A stretch of DNA of 64,000 nucleotides from Dyadobacter sp. 50-39 (GTDB lineage: Bacteria > Bacteroidota > Bacteroidia > Cytophagales > Spirosomataceae), in contig MKSR01000017.1 of assembly GCA_001898145.1 (NCBI GenBank), positions 1 through 64,000 of the forward strand, written 5' to 3'. Made by a program: the position numbers and the translations under genes. Every line of letters starts with the position of its first letter. Within the stretch, counting starts at the first letter, position 1. This document shows positions 52,396-61,945 of the stretch, piece after piece. The notes below the pieces were generated by a model. That model saw only the letters and a program-made list of their open reading frames with translations, was not told where the DNA came from and did no database searches.

Positions 52396-54861
52396 ATGAA
52401 GATTCTTATTTCTTCTGCGCTCCTCTTACTTTTTGTCTGGATCAATGCTTCCGGTCAAAGCAAATCAAATACCAAAATAACCGGCAAAATCTTTGATGCT
52501 GTCACCGGCAAACCTGTTGAATATGCCTCGGTAGGTGTTGCCGACCAACTGACCAATCGGGTCGTCAACGGCGCGGTCAGCGATTCGTCGGGCTATTTTG
52601 AGATCAATGGCCTGGCTGCCGGCACATTTACAGTCAGCATTGATTTTATAGGCTATGAAAAAAAGTCGGTTCTAAATGTGGTAGTAGCGGGTAAAGTGGG
52701 GAACCTGAATTCCATCGCATTGACCCCTTCCGTGAAAACACTGGCTGAAGTTACTGTGACCGGGCAGGCCGCCATTGTCGAAAATCAGATTGATAAAATC
52801 GTTTACAATGCCGCCAACGACATCACCTCGCAAGCAGGCGTGGCGCTGGATGTGCTGAAAAAAGTCCCGCAGGTGTCAGTCGATATCGATGGCAATGTGG
52901 AGTTGCAGGGTAATCCCAACGTCCGTTTTTTAATCAACGGAAAGCCGTCGAGTGTTTTCGGCAACAGCCTCACCGACGCCCTGGCCTCTATCCCGGCCAG
53001 CCAGATCAAAAGCATTGAAGCAATCACCAGTCCGGGCGCTAAATACGATGCTCAGGGTACGGGCGGAATCATCAATATCATACTGAAAGACAACCGGTTG
53101 CAAGGGATCAACGGAAGTGTAAATCTTACAGTCGGTACAAGGCTCGAAAATGGCTCGGTTAACCTGAATTTCAGGAAAAACAATTTTGGATTGAATGCAT
53201 TTTTCAGTGGTAACAAACAGTTGAGCTCCCGCACGCCCAGCACGCAGGACCGCATTTCCACGGACCCTTCCGGCAACCAGACGCACCTGCTGCAGGACGG
53301 TTACCAGGACTTTCAGAGAAGTGGCTACCGGTCCGGCATCGGCTTCGATTGGAGCCCGTCGAAAAAGGATAACCTGATCGGCGCTATCGGCTATAACAGT
53401 TTCAGCAATGCCAGCGGTGGCATTACGAATATCACCCAATCGGCTTTGGACGAAAATGGCATGCCGGTTTCAACCTTGGATATCTTGCGGAATTCCAGCA
53501 GCCACGGCGGTATCAATGCCGTGGACTGGAGTTTGAATTATATTAAAAAACTCAAAAAGGATGGTCAGGAGCTGAGTGTGCTATACAGTTCCAGCTTTGG
53601 AAAACCCCGCAATAGCTACAACCAGATCCAGAGCCTCGCATCGGAACAGATCCCTTACGCTGGAACATCCGGCAATACACCCGGCAACGACAAGCAAACC
53701 AATATTTCCATCGACTACTCCCACCCTATTAAAAAAGATTTTGTGATCGAGACCGGTGTTAAAACGGTGTTGCAGGACATTAGCAGCGTGGCCGATATTC
53801 AGGTTTTCCGTCCGTCGCAAAATGCCTATATCCGCGACCCTACTCAGTCCTATGAGCTGGGTTACAATATGAAAATTTACGCCGGCTACTTGTCGGCGAC
53901 ATTCCCTCTTTTTCATTTCCTGAATGTCAAAGCCGGCGCACGCTTTGAGCATACCGATGTAAAAGTCGACTATCCGGATGCGTCCATTCCTTCGTATAAC
54001 AACCTGGTGCCGTCGCTGATCTTTTCGCGCAACTTCAAGGATGAGCAGTCGCTCAAACTGGCATTCACGCGCCGTATCGAACGGGCCGAATACCGCGATA
54101 TTAACCCGTTCATGAACCTGAGCGACCCATATAATATCACGACAGGCAACCCGTTTTTGAAACCCGAGATTGGCAATAATTTTGAATTAGGATATAATAA
54201 AACATTCAAAAACGGTGGGAATGTCTACATCGCATTGATCGAGCGGATTAATACCGACGATGTCAAACCCTACACGGTCCTTTATCCGACCTATGTGATC
54301 GGCGATTCGACCTACGTGAATGTCTCGGTCACTAACCGGCAGAATATCGGTATTGAATACAACTCCGGTGTGAGCGTTTCGGGATCGATACCAATTACCA
54401 GCCAATTCAACCTGCGCGGGAACCTGATGGTTACCCAGAAACGCGTGGTCAACGACCTGCTCGGTGGCAGTGTTACCAATGGCACCAACTGGCGTTTCAA
54501 CCTGAATGCCACTTACCAGCTTCCTAAGGACCTAATCCTGGAAGGTTTTGGCAACTACTCGTCGGCTGTTAACACCATTCAGGGCAAGCGGCCACAGCAA
54601 CTGACCTATAACTTCGCTTTCCGCAAGCAGTTTTATCATAAAAATGCCAGCATAGGCCTGACGGCAACCAATCCGTTTACCAAATACATAAGCCAGGTAA
54701 CCACTATCCGGACCGCCAATTACATCTCTGCCAATACCGTCCTGGTCCCCTACCGGTCGTTCGGCATCAGCATGAGCTACAAATTCGGTAAGCTCGAATT
54801 CAAAAAAGGCAAAGAACAAGACATTGACTTCCTGCACAACGCCCCCAGCAGCGATAATTGA
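52396..54861 (+). CDS. TonB-dependent outer-membrane receptor
   Basis: The ATG at 52396 starts a signal peptide (MKILISSALLLLFVWINASGQ); the longer frame from 52300 would run over promoter site 4. The 821-aa protein has a carboxypeptidase-regulatory-like N-domain (GKIFDAVTGKPVEYASVGV), a plug domain (DVLKKVPQVSVDIDGNVELQGNPNVRFLINGKPSS) and a C-terminal OMP barrel of the OMP_b-brl_3 type ending in a Phe-rich strand. It could take up a metal chelate or siderophore. It shares the regulon motif with the efflux operons. Confidence 0.9.
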   Translation: MKILISSALLLLFVWINASGQSKSNTKITGKIFDAVTGKPVEYASVGVADQLTNRVVNGAVSDSSGYFEINGLAAGTFTVSIDFIGYEKKSVLNVVVAGKVGNLNSIALTPSVKTLAEVTVTGQAAIVENQIDKIVYNAANDITSQAGVALDVLKKVPQVSVDIDGNVELQGNPNVRFLINGKPSSVFGNSLTDALASIPASQIKSIEAITSPGAKYDAQGTGGIINIILKDNRLQGINGSVNLTVGTRLENGSVNLNFRKNNFGLNAFFSGNKQLSSRTPSTQDRISTDPSGNQTHLLQDGYQDFQRSGYRSGIGFDWSPSKKDNLIGAIGYNSFSNASGGITNITQSALDENGMPVSTLDILRNSSSHGGINAVDWSLNYIKKLKKDGQELSVLYSSSFGKPRNSYNQIQSLASEQIPYAGTSGNTPGNDKQTNISIDYSHPIKKDFVIETGVKTVLQDISSVADIQVFRPSQNAYIRDPTQSYELGYNMKIYAGYLSATFPLFHFLNVKAGARFEHTDVKVDYPDASIPSYNNLVPSLIFSRNFKDEQSLKLAFTRRIERAEYRDINPFMNLSDPYNITTGNPFLKPEIGNNFELGYNKTFKNGGNVYIALIERINTDDVKPYTVLYPTYVIGDSTYVNVSVTNRQNIGIEYNSGVSVSGSIPITSQFNLRGNLMVTQKRVVNDLLGGSVTNGTNWRFNLNATYQLPKDLILEGFGNYSSAVNTIQGKRPQQLTYNFAFRKQFYHKNASIGLTATNPFTKYISQVTTIRTANYISANTVLVPYRSFGISMSYKFGKLEFKKGKEQDIDFLHNAPSSDN

Positions 54862-55034
54862 TGGACTGTCTTGCTTTTACCTGCAATAATCTTGAAGGCA
54901 GCGGTATGAAACTATCCGGCACCCGGGATAGCCAAGTTGAAATTGATGACTGTTCGTTCGTTTTAAGGGAATGTAGGACTGCATCTTTTGAAATTCTACC
55001 TATGATTTCATGGTACGATTTGTTAAAAAATTAA
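54862..55034. other. Intergenic region without a recognised gene
   Basis: No coding-like frame or repeat was seen between the TonB receptor stop and the structured repeat copy B. The remaining gap up to 55416 is covered by that repeat and about 150 bp of A+T-rich DNA. Confidence 0.5.
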
Positions 55035-55262
55035 AATTATTTTTCCCTTGGCCCGTCCGACCATTGGTTTTGTTTATGTTTTGACTGGCTGTATCAGGGA
55101 CGTTATTTTCATTTCGATTTTTTTGCAGAAACACTGCAACTGCCAGCCGCCGCAGGACAAGGGATCGTGGAAGGCAGCGGACTGCTGCGCAGCAAGGGAG
55201 TAGAGCGTCAGCGCGAAAGTCCTTGTCAACAGGTGGATAACGCTGCCTACAATTGCAGCCGA
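55035..55262. repeat. Structured non-coding repeat, copy B
   Basis: This segment is homologous to 13365-13640 in the same orientation. The 24-nt core is at 55159-55182. Stem 1 pairs 55156-55162 with 55221-55227 and stem 2 pairs 55242-55246 with 55255-55259; in both stems bases differ from copy A but stay complementary. The middle of the element is shorter than in copy A. It is upstream of the DUF2971 gene. Confidence 0.6.
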
Positions 55263-55416
55263 AAGACTTTAAAAAAATCGGACAATCACATGATGTGAAT
55301 TAACCAGTCCAGTTCTTTTACCAATAAACATAAGGGGACCCGCGGTGTGGCCGCAAATCCTATTTTCATCACGCTTTTTGATGAGTGTGTGACCAACAAA
55401 GCTGTTCAACTTACCC

Positions 55417-56862
55417 ATGCAAGAAGACCATTACGAGCATAACCCGCCGGAAAAAGGCAGACTATTTAAGTATCTGCATTCAGACCGGACTGACATTTTG
55501 CGCAATCAGCAAATAAGGTTCACACCGGCAAAGTACCTCAATGACGTTTTCGAATTATCTCCCGAGATTTCCAGCCCGAAAAACCTTGGCTCGTTTTTCA
55601 AAGAGTCGGTATTCCCTCAGCTGTTGGCCGAACCACTTAGCGATGTTGCCCAAACCACGATTGCCCAGCTTGCTGAGCTGATCCCAGGATTCAACGCCGA
55701 ATGCCTGCACAAAATTTTTGAACAGGTAGAATTGGACCAGGTGTGTGCATCGCTCGAAGTATTACTCGATCACCCTTCCTGGAACGATCAGGGCAAAAAA
55801 GTGCTCCGACAAAAGCTTGACCGCCAAATCGGGGTATTAAGCCTGACTCGTTCAAACGATAGTGGGAGTATGTGGTCCCGCTACGCCGAGGAGCACAAGG
55901 GCTTTGTTATCGAATTTGACACCCACAATCCCTTCCTTTACAATTTCGACTCCTCTTATGCCAAATTCGTCTACCCGACCCCGATTCAATACTGCGAAGA
56001 ACGGCCAAGCTTCGCGGCGATGGATTTCGCATACTTGATCAACCCTGCAGGTCTTGCGTCCTATTTCGATGAAATGATACAGAAAACCGTGTTTGTAAAG
56101 GGCCTGGAATGGCAACATGAAGACGAAACCAGGGTGATCCGGGCGCTGCGGCAGGCGAAAAAAAAGATATCAATAGGTGATCAGAGGATTCATTTATTTG
56201 GCTTTGAGAGCTCATTGATTAAAAATATCTATCTCGGCTACCAATGCACGCCCAAGACAAAATCAGATGTTTTGGCCATTTGCAGGGAAGATCGTTACAA
56301 ACACGTGACAGTCTTCAAACAACAACTGCCCAGTCTAGGGTATAGCTTCGACTTCAAACAAATCAGAAAAGGGATGGGACGTCCGCCACTACCCCTACCA
56401 TTAGGCGATACTGCGCACATTGACCCGTTGACACCTATTTGGATTGATCTGAGCCAGGGAGGATTGCTTATTGGCCGGGCAGGCGCAAAAAGAGATGTGC
56501 CTATATACCAGCGTGAGCAGCACGGAAATCCGGTTTACCGGGGAGAGATGGAAAGCTATCAGTTCGTATTGAACGCTCAGGCCAGCATCAGGAATCGTGA
56601 AAAGCTCGAGCAGATGAATAAAGACATGTTCAGGATCCGAAAACGATTTTCATTAGCGTTCTTAATCCAAAGACTGTCGAAATCCAATGACTCAACTCCG
56701 GTTTTTTACGCCGTCGATGAGCGCTATGAGGGTGCCAGGCCTGCGGTCAGATGCATCCTAGAAGACAACCAGTTTTATATGAACAAGTACTCATCGCTAT
56801 ACTATTTCCATGAATTGATAGCGTTAAATGCCACTGAGAACGCTGAAATAAAAGAAGTGTAA
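55417..56862 (+). CDS. DUF2971 protein with extra C-terminal domain
   Basis: Residues about 1-310 match DUF2971 (LFKYLHSDRTDILRNQQIRFTPAKYLNDVFE...; LSLTRSNDSGSMWSRYAEEHKGFVIEFDT; EDETRVIRALRQAK). The C-terminal ~170 residues form a separate region not recognised. DUF2971 proteins are common in accessory and defence-rich islands; activity is unknown. It is followed by a hairpin at 56942-56964. Confidence 0.8.
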   Translation: MQEDHYEHNPPEKGRLFKYLHSDRTDILRNQQIRFTPAKYLNDVFELSPEISSPKNLGSFFKESVFPQLLAEPLSDVAQTTIAQLAELIPGFNAECLHKIFEQVELDQVCASLEVLLDHPSWNDQGKKVLRQKLDRQIGVLSLTRSNDSGSMWSRYAEEHKGFVIEFDTHNPFLYNFDSSYAKFVYPTPIQYCEERPSFAAMDFAYLINPAGLASYFDEMIQKTVFVKGLEWQHEDETRVIRALRQAKKKISIGDQRIHLFGFESSLIKNIYLGYQCTPKTKSDVLAICREDRYKHVTVFKQQLPSLGYSFDFKQIRKGMGRPPLPLPLGDTAHIDPLTPIWIDLSQGGLLIGRAGAKRDVPIYQREQHGNPVYRGEMESYQFVLNAQASIRNREKLEQMNKDMFRIRKRFSLAFLIQRLSKSNDSTPVFYAVDERYEGARPAVRCILEDNQFYMNKYSSLYYFHELIALNATENAEIKEV

Positions 56863-56941
56863 AAGCCCCATCACATTTTAGTCAAAGATGATCATCTGTA
56901 TATCGAAATGATGAAAAAGATGAACATCACCACTCCTGGAG

Positions 56942-56964
56942 ATTCCCACCTAACCGGTGGGAAT
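56942..56964 (+). terminator. Perfect hairpin after the DUF2971 gene
   Basis: Arms attcccacc (56942-56950) and ggtgggaat (56956-56964) are exact inverses with a 5-nt loop. The following T-run is weak, so this may be a terminator or a remnant of a mobile end. Confidence 0.5.
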
Positions 56965-57089
56965 GCTTTAATCCGAAGATCTTCGCTGGCAGCGGCTCGT
57001 CTGCAACTACCGAGCGCAATATCTTTTTGATGTGCGACTGCTATCAGCCTTACCCCAAAGTAGAAAGTCTATGGCGGAAACTTTAATTT

Positions 57090-57385
57090 GATCGGCCGTC
57101 GTACACTTTACTTAGGACCAAATCAGACTGTGCTTCACAGAAATAAACAGGGTATTGAAGATCGGAGGCCAATTTTTATTTTCCTATCACGAAGGACATG
57201 AAACGGTTCATTTTGATAAGGCCCATTATAAAGATGTGGATATTGACTTATACTTCTTCAAGACAAATGACATCATCAGATTACTAAAAGAAACGGGCTT
57301 CAAAGTAATTGAGGCGATAGAAAGGCGTCCGCATGAAGATGCCAAATTTCAAAGCAGGCGGGCCTATATTTGGGCAAAAAAATAA
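57090..57385 (+). pseudogene. Truncated class I SAM methyltransferase
   Basis: The frame from 57116 to 57385 reads EINRVLKIGGQFLFSYHEG, the typical late motif (RVLKPGG) of SAM-dependent methyltransferases, then GHETVHFDKAHYKDVDIDLYFFKTNDIIRLLKETGFKVIE. Only this C-terminal third survives; there is an in-frame TAG at 57113, and a plausible upstream continuation (LYLGPNQ) lies in another frame. The SAM-binding GxGxG part is missing. Confidence 0.65.
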
Positions 57386-57823
57386 ACTGGGAGACAAACT
57401 TAGTGAAGCCGGCACATAAACAGTGAGAGCCTGCGTTTTGGAAACATGACAAATAACCCCTTGGGCTGGGAGGTATTCATTTCGGCAGTTGGTTGAGATT
57501 TGACTGCACAGCGTTCACACTATCCCGATCATGCACCTGCCGCATTGGGATTGGCCACTCCCCTGGTGAAATTAACCAACCGGCATGTTGAAATTGCAAT
57601 CTGGCTGACTGCTTGATGGGCCGCATGACAAACGAGCTTTGTATTTTGGTGATGTGAGGAATGGAGGAAAATTTGCGGTAATAAAATCATTGTAAGCTTC
57701 GGGATCCTTGACGATGCTACCTGGTGTCATCAGATCTCAGATTTGTCCAAATCTTGTTACTTTTAGTAATGTAAAAATGATCTGCAAATCTGGGTGTCCT
57801 GCCGAGATAAACCCTTCTAAATT
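57386..57823. other. Intergenic region without a recognised gene
   Basis: About 440 bp show no coding-like frame on either strand and no clear repeat. It may contain more of the decayed methyltransferase neighbourhood. Confidence 0.5.
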
Positions 57824-58810
57824 ATGAGCGAATCAGAGAAAAAGGAGCGATATTATTTCATCTTGCAACGACTTTTAAATAGTACCCCTGGTAACCCAGG
57901 CCTTGAAGAGATCAAAAAGCATGCGAAAAGACTGAGTGAGCTAAGTTCGCGCCATCATTTTATCCCCCAGTACTTTGTTGAAGGTTTCTGCGGCAGCGAC
58001 GGGTTGCTTTCCGTTTATAACAAGGCCGAAGACCGGATTTCAACTAGGCGTATCCCACCTAAGAGTATATTTTTCGAAGACGGTCGTCATACAATCGATT
58101 TGGACGGTCTGAAATTGTCGATGATTGAAGATTTCCTGTTTAAGGATATTGACAGTCGTCTCGCCCCTTACCTGAGACAAATGCGGCAGAAGCCCATCGA
58201 TGACAGCTTGCTTACTACCGATAATCAAGTAAATCTATCTGTGTTTATGATCGACCTGTTCTGGAGAAACCCTCGCACCGACACCGTAGCTCAGGATTTG
58301 TTTCAACGCGCCCAATTACATTGGACCGACGAAATTAACGGGCTACCTCTCCAAGATATCGAGCGTGAGGCAGCTTACAAGAGTGATCCCATCTACCAAA
58401 AACTTGCAAGGTTTGGCATTCAAGCCCAGTCGATGAAGCATATGACTGATGATCAAGAGAAAGGTCACACGCATTCGAAATTTTGGGAGTTCAAAAAGGC
58501 AATGTTCGTTCTGGGCGACTTCCCGATCGTTTTTTCAAAATTTCCTGAAACCCACGCCGAGCTAGCAACCTTGGATCGCTTTTTACCAGTTTGCTCGACA
58601 CGTATCTACGCAGAGCAAGAACTTATTGGAACATCCTTTTTAAAGAAGGATGCACTGATCATGAACATCTTGCAAATTATGCAGGCAAAAAAGTTCGTCG
58701 TGGCGGCTGACGAAAACCTATTGAGACAATCGGTCAGCACCTACAAAGCCATGAAAGAAGATGAAAGCCTTTTTGCTGCCAAGAAATATCTTTTCTCACG
58801 AATTCGATAG
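57824..58810 (+). CDS. DUF4238 protein
   Basis: This 328-aa protein has the DUF4238 signature RHHFIPQYFVEGFCGSDGLLSVYNK followed by the conserved segment on RRIPPKSIFFEDGRHTI. DUF4238 proteins occur in accessory islands and have no established activity. It is complete and ends in a short gap before the amidohydrolase. Confidence 0.82.
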   Translation: MSESEKKERYYFILQRLLNSTPGNPGLEEIKKHAKRLSELSSRHHFIPQYFVEGFCGSDGLLSVYNKAEDRISTRRIPPKSIFFEDGRHTIDLDGLKLSMIEDFLFKDIDSRLAPYLRQMRQKPIDDSLLTTDNQVNLSVFMIDLFWRNPRTDTVAQDLFQRAQLHWTDEINGLPLQDIEREAAYKSDPIYQKLARFGIQAQSMKHMTDDQEKGHTHSKFWEFKKAMFVLGDFPIVFSKFPETHAELATLDRFLPVCSTRIYAEQELIGTSFLKKDALIMNILQIMQAKKFVVAADENLLRQSVSTYKAMKEDESLFAAKKYLFSRIR

Positions 58811-58993
58811 TCAGCAAGCACGCCAAATTTGCCGTTTTTTTTTGCTGGAATGCGCCCCACGCAGTTCAGATGCCCGTATCTAAGTCCGGAAGGTGTTTTT
58901 TAGCTTAGAGGCAAATTAATCTCAGCCAGATTCCATCAGCGTCTATCGTAGCTCAGCCAACATCCAGGCCAGTTAGTTTATTAGTTCGCGCAA

Positions 58994-60646
58994 CTAAAAA
59001 GTCCTCCCGCTTGCCATTTGCAGCACCTGAGCAATTTTTTTGCGGTAAAGCTCATCGTCGGCGGACAATAATTTGGTCCTTTTCAGATTAGGCTCGCTTA
59101 AGACCTTCGAGGTGTAATGCCCAAACAACTCATCTAGTAACGCCAATGATTTGCCCAATTTAAAATCTAGCTGTTTGTTGATGCTCACCGCCTTGGTCTG
59201 CGCTACTTTCCCTTCGGATTTGGAAATCGTTTCATAGTCCAGCACGCCGAGTTTGTCATAGATTTCGGGCGAGCCATATACAATCCTGCCATTAACGATA
59301 GTTGCCAAAACAGCCCGGTCATCAAGATTGATCAACGCGTCCATGGGCGACTGGTTAGTAACATCTCTTCTCAATATGAAAAAATCCGCAAAAAATCCTT
59401 TCTGGATCTGTCCACATTTTAATCCTCCCAATGCGCTGGTAGCGTTCATGCTGGCCATTTTATAAAGTTCAACAGTTGGAATCGGACGGCCAATGTTCTG
59501 AGATAGTTGATAAGCAAACTTCAATTCGTCCCAGACATGCTTGCTTCCGCTTGGCGCCCAATCAGACCCCAGACATACATTAACTCCAGCCGCTACCAAT
59601 TTTTCCGCAGAAACTGTATCGCCGTAAAGCAAAAGGTTCGAAACTGGCGACCAAATAAGGCTGATATGATTATCTTGAAGAAAGTGCAGATGCTGGTCAT
59701 CCTCGGTATTAATTCCATTTACATGGGTCAGCGATAGGTTTGCGTGCCTTAGGCATGCGCCAATAGTGTTCTTGGAACAAGCGTCGACAAATGCCACAAA
59801 CTCATTCCGGCTATATTCATCCGGCCCGGGAAGCAAATTACCCGACCTTCCCTCAGCAAGGTGTGCAATTGTTGCCAGCCGGGTTTGATTGCCGCCCTTC
59901 ACTTCCTGGATAAATTGACTTAGCCCACCACGTTGCTCGGTCGCGAAATTAGCAGTATTACCATTGGCCGCTGCTGGATCACCAGACATACCAGGGGTAG
60001 GCCGAAAAAAATCGACAACCGACTCAATTGTTTTGTTTCCAATTAAATCCAGATCTGTCAAATTCCCTGTGTTTCTGATAATAAATGATTTTTCTTCGTT
60101 GGATTCTTTACTCAAATCCATCGTCTGCTGAATTAGCGTTGTGCCACCGGCGACCGCCTGTAGTTCGGTTACAATACCATGCATCTTCCTTACCTCCGAG
60201 AGAAATTCGGCAAGAATCGATTGTGTTGCCACCAGATCTTTTTTAAAGAGCAGCTGGTGGTCGTGATGAATGTAGCTGGCGGCGCGCGAAATCAAATCCT
60301 GATGGTCCGTCCAGCTGTTTTCAATGAAAGCTTTAAACTCTTTGATATGCGTCCGATACTCATTGTTTGCTCGCCACTGATGCCGGCTTTTCCAGAGAAC
60401 CGGGCTGGTCCACAATGGGAATATATTATAGTCGGTGTGCGTGTGTAAATTGATGAATCCAGGAAAGATCAGATCAGCCTCGCTAAGATCAATAATTTCC
60501 CATTGGCCAGTATCAAGATCAACCCTTCCCGACTGGATGTCTTCGATTTTCCCGCCTCGGATAAATATCGATTTAAATGCATCCCTCCCGTACTCGTCAA
60601 CAGCATTACCAATCAGACAAATGGATCGTCCAGACGTAATCAACAT
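58994..60646 (-). CDS. Zinc-dependent amidohydrolase-family enzyme
   Basis: This 550-aa protein has the metal-binding HTHTDY motif (about residues 67-72), later His ligands in LRHANLSLTHVNGI and the Asp in CLGSDWAPSGSK, the pattern of the amidohydrolase superfamily (chlorohydrolase/deaminase-like). The N-terminal beta strand segment and a C-terminal ~100-aa helical extension (EGKVAQTKAVSINKQLDFKLGKS) are not typical. It is divergent from the MBL-fold gene at 60792. The substrate is unknown. Confidence 0.85.
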   Translation of the reverse strand: MLITSGRSICLIGNAVDEYGRDAFKSIFIRGGKIEDIQSGRVDLDTGQWEIIDLSEADLIFPGFINLHTHTDYNIFPLWTSPVLWKSRHQWRANNEYRTHIKEFKAFIENSWTDHQDLISRAASYIHHDHQLLFKKDLVATQSILAEFLSEVRKMHGIVTELQAVAGGTTLIQQTMDLSKESNEEKSFIIRNTGNLTDLDLIGNKTIESVVDFFRPTPGMSGDPAAANGNTANFATEQRGGLSQFIQEVKGGNQTRLATIAHLAEGRSGNLLPGPDEYSRNEFVAFVDACSKNTIGACLRHANLSLTHVNGINTEDDQHLHFLQDNHISLIWSPVSNLLLYGDTVSAEKLVAAGVNVCLGSDWAPSGSKHVWDELKFAYQLSQNIGRPIPTVELYKMASMNATSALGGLKCGQIQKGFFADFFILRRDVTNQSPMDALINLDDRAVLATIVNGRIVYGSPEIYDKLGVLDYETISKSEGKVAQTKAVSINKQLDFKLGKSLALLDELFGHYTSKVLSEPNLKRTKLLSADDELYRKKIAQVLQMASGRTF

Positions 60647-60791
60647 GAAAAAATTGATTAATGTAACAAATTGATGTAAATAGTATTAAGTCTTGTGACT
60701 GAGCACATCATATTGACAAGGTATCAAAAATATATATGTTATTTCTTATCGGAAAGGCTGCTTTTTTAACTAACAGAATTATATTAATACG

Positions 60792-61817
60792 ATGAATATT
60801 TCAATCAATATGCTTGATGTCAACGATGGCGATGCCATTATTGTACACCTTGAACGTTCTGCGGCAGAGCAGTTAGTTATTATTATTGATAGCGGTCATA
60901 AAGGTGATTGGCAAAGGGTTACCACAGTCACAGATCCAATTCTCAAAAAGGCAAATAAATCCGGACCCGACCTCATTATCTGCACCCATTACGATGCCGA
61001 TCATATTGGCGGGTTAATGAAAGTTGTTCAACATTACAATGGCGAGATCCAACAAGTGTGGATTCATCATCCAGGCCTTTTGTTGGAAGCCTTTAAATTA
61101 GCCAGCTCGGTTCTCCAATCAGAGAAGGCTGGTCAACAACTACTACTGTCGGAAGCACGGGCATTCAAGTCGACACTGTTAGCCTATGATTTATCGTATG
61201 AAGCCAAACAGATGGTCCTTGAAAGCTACGAGGATATGCTTGAATTTGTCAAGTTCCTGCAAAGTTCCGGTATCCAAACACAAGAACCATTTCCTGACAT
61301 CTCTTTTCCGGGGTGGCCTGAACTGAAAGTGCTCGGACCAACACGGACATTTTACGGCTCGCTTTTGGATCGGCTCGGCAGTCCGGCCAACATTCTTATT
61401 GCCGAGATGCTGGAGATCAGCCAGATCGAAAAGAAACGTAGCCGACAAATTCAAACCGACCCATGCCATTTCCTGGACAGCCAAAACAAATCGGGGGTCA
61501 CCGCAGTCAATCAGGCAAGTGTTATTTTGGAAATCACAGCGGATGAAAAAAAATATTTGTTCACAGGTGACGCAAGTTTGGAGTCATTCAACAACATCCC
61601 AAACTACCCTGAATCATTGCGAGATATTTTTTGGCTGAAAGTAGCGCACCATGGCAGTCAAAAGAACTCGACTTCCGAATTATTCAAGATCATGTCCTGC
61701 AAACACGCATTTATTTCCGGGCGGCGTCACCTGGACGAAGAAGTAGCCGAATGCCTCACCAAAAAAGGGGCAGTGGTACGCACAACAAAGACGGACGGAG
61801 ATTTAGTGTTTCCTTGA
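60792..61817 (+). CDS. MBL-fold (ComEC-like) metallohydrolase
   Basis: This 341-aa protein has the metal motif THYDADHIGG near residues 61-70 and the ComEC/Rec2-type segment VAHHGSQKNSTSELF near 285-299, with a later HLDE region. It lacks membrane segments, so it is a stand-alone hydrolase. It is divergent from the amidohydrolase gene with a 145-bp promoter region. Substrate unknown; nucleic acid or nucleotide hydrolysis is possible. Confidence 0.87.
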   Translation: MNISINMLDVNDGDAIIVHLERSAAEQLVIIIDSGHKGDWQRVTTVTDPILKKANKSGPDLIICTHYDADHIGGLMKVVQHYNGEIQQVWIHHPGLLLEAFKLASSVLQSEKAGQQLLLSEARAFKSTLLAYDLSYEAKQMVLESYEDMLEFVKFLQSSGIQTQEPFPDISFPGWPELKVLGPTRTFYGSLLDRLGSPANILIAEMLEISQIEKKRSRQIQTDPCHFLDSQNKSGVTAVNQASVILEITADEKKYLFTGDASLESFNNIPNYPESLRDIFWLKVAHHGSQKNSTSELFKIMSCKHAFISGRRHLDEEVAECLTKKGAVVRTTKTDGDLVFP

Positions 61818-61945
61818 CTAACTTAAAAACACAGTGATTCAATAAAATCTGATTTTATGCACCACTAAACTGTACTGCCAGCATGCTGATTTTGCCGTGA
61901 GAGCGATCTTCTTGCTGACTGTCAGTCTAATACATAAAAACCACC

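Noticed and set aside
55852-56118. Minus-strand frame opposite the DUF2971 gene
   Set aside because: It is antisense to a gene with a recognised domain.
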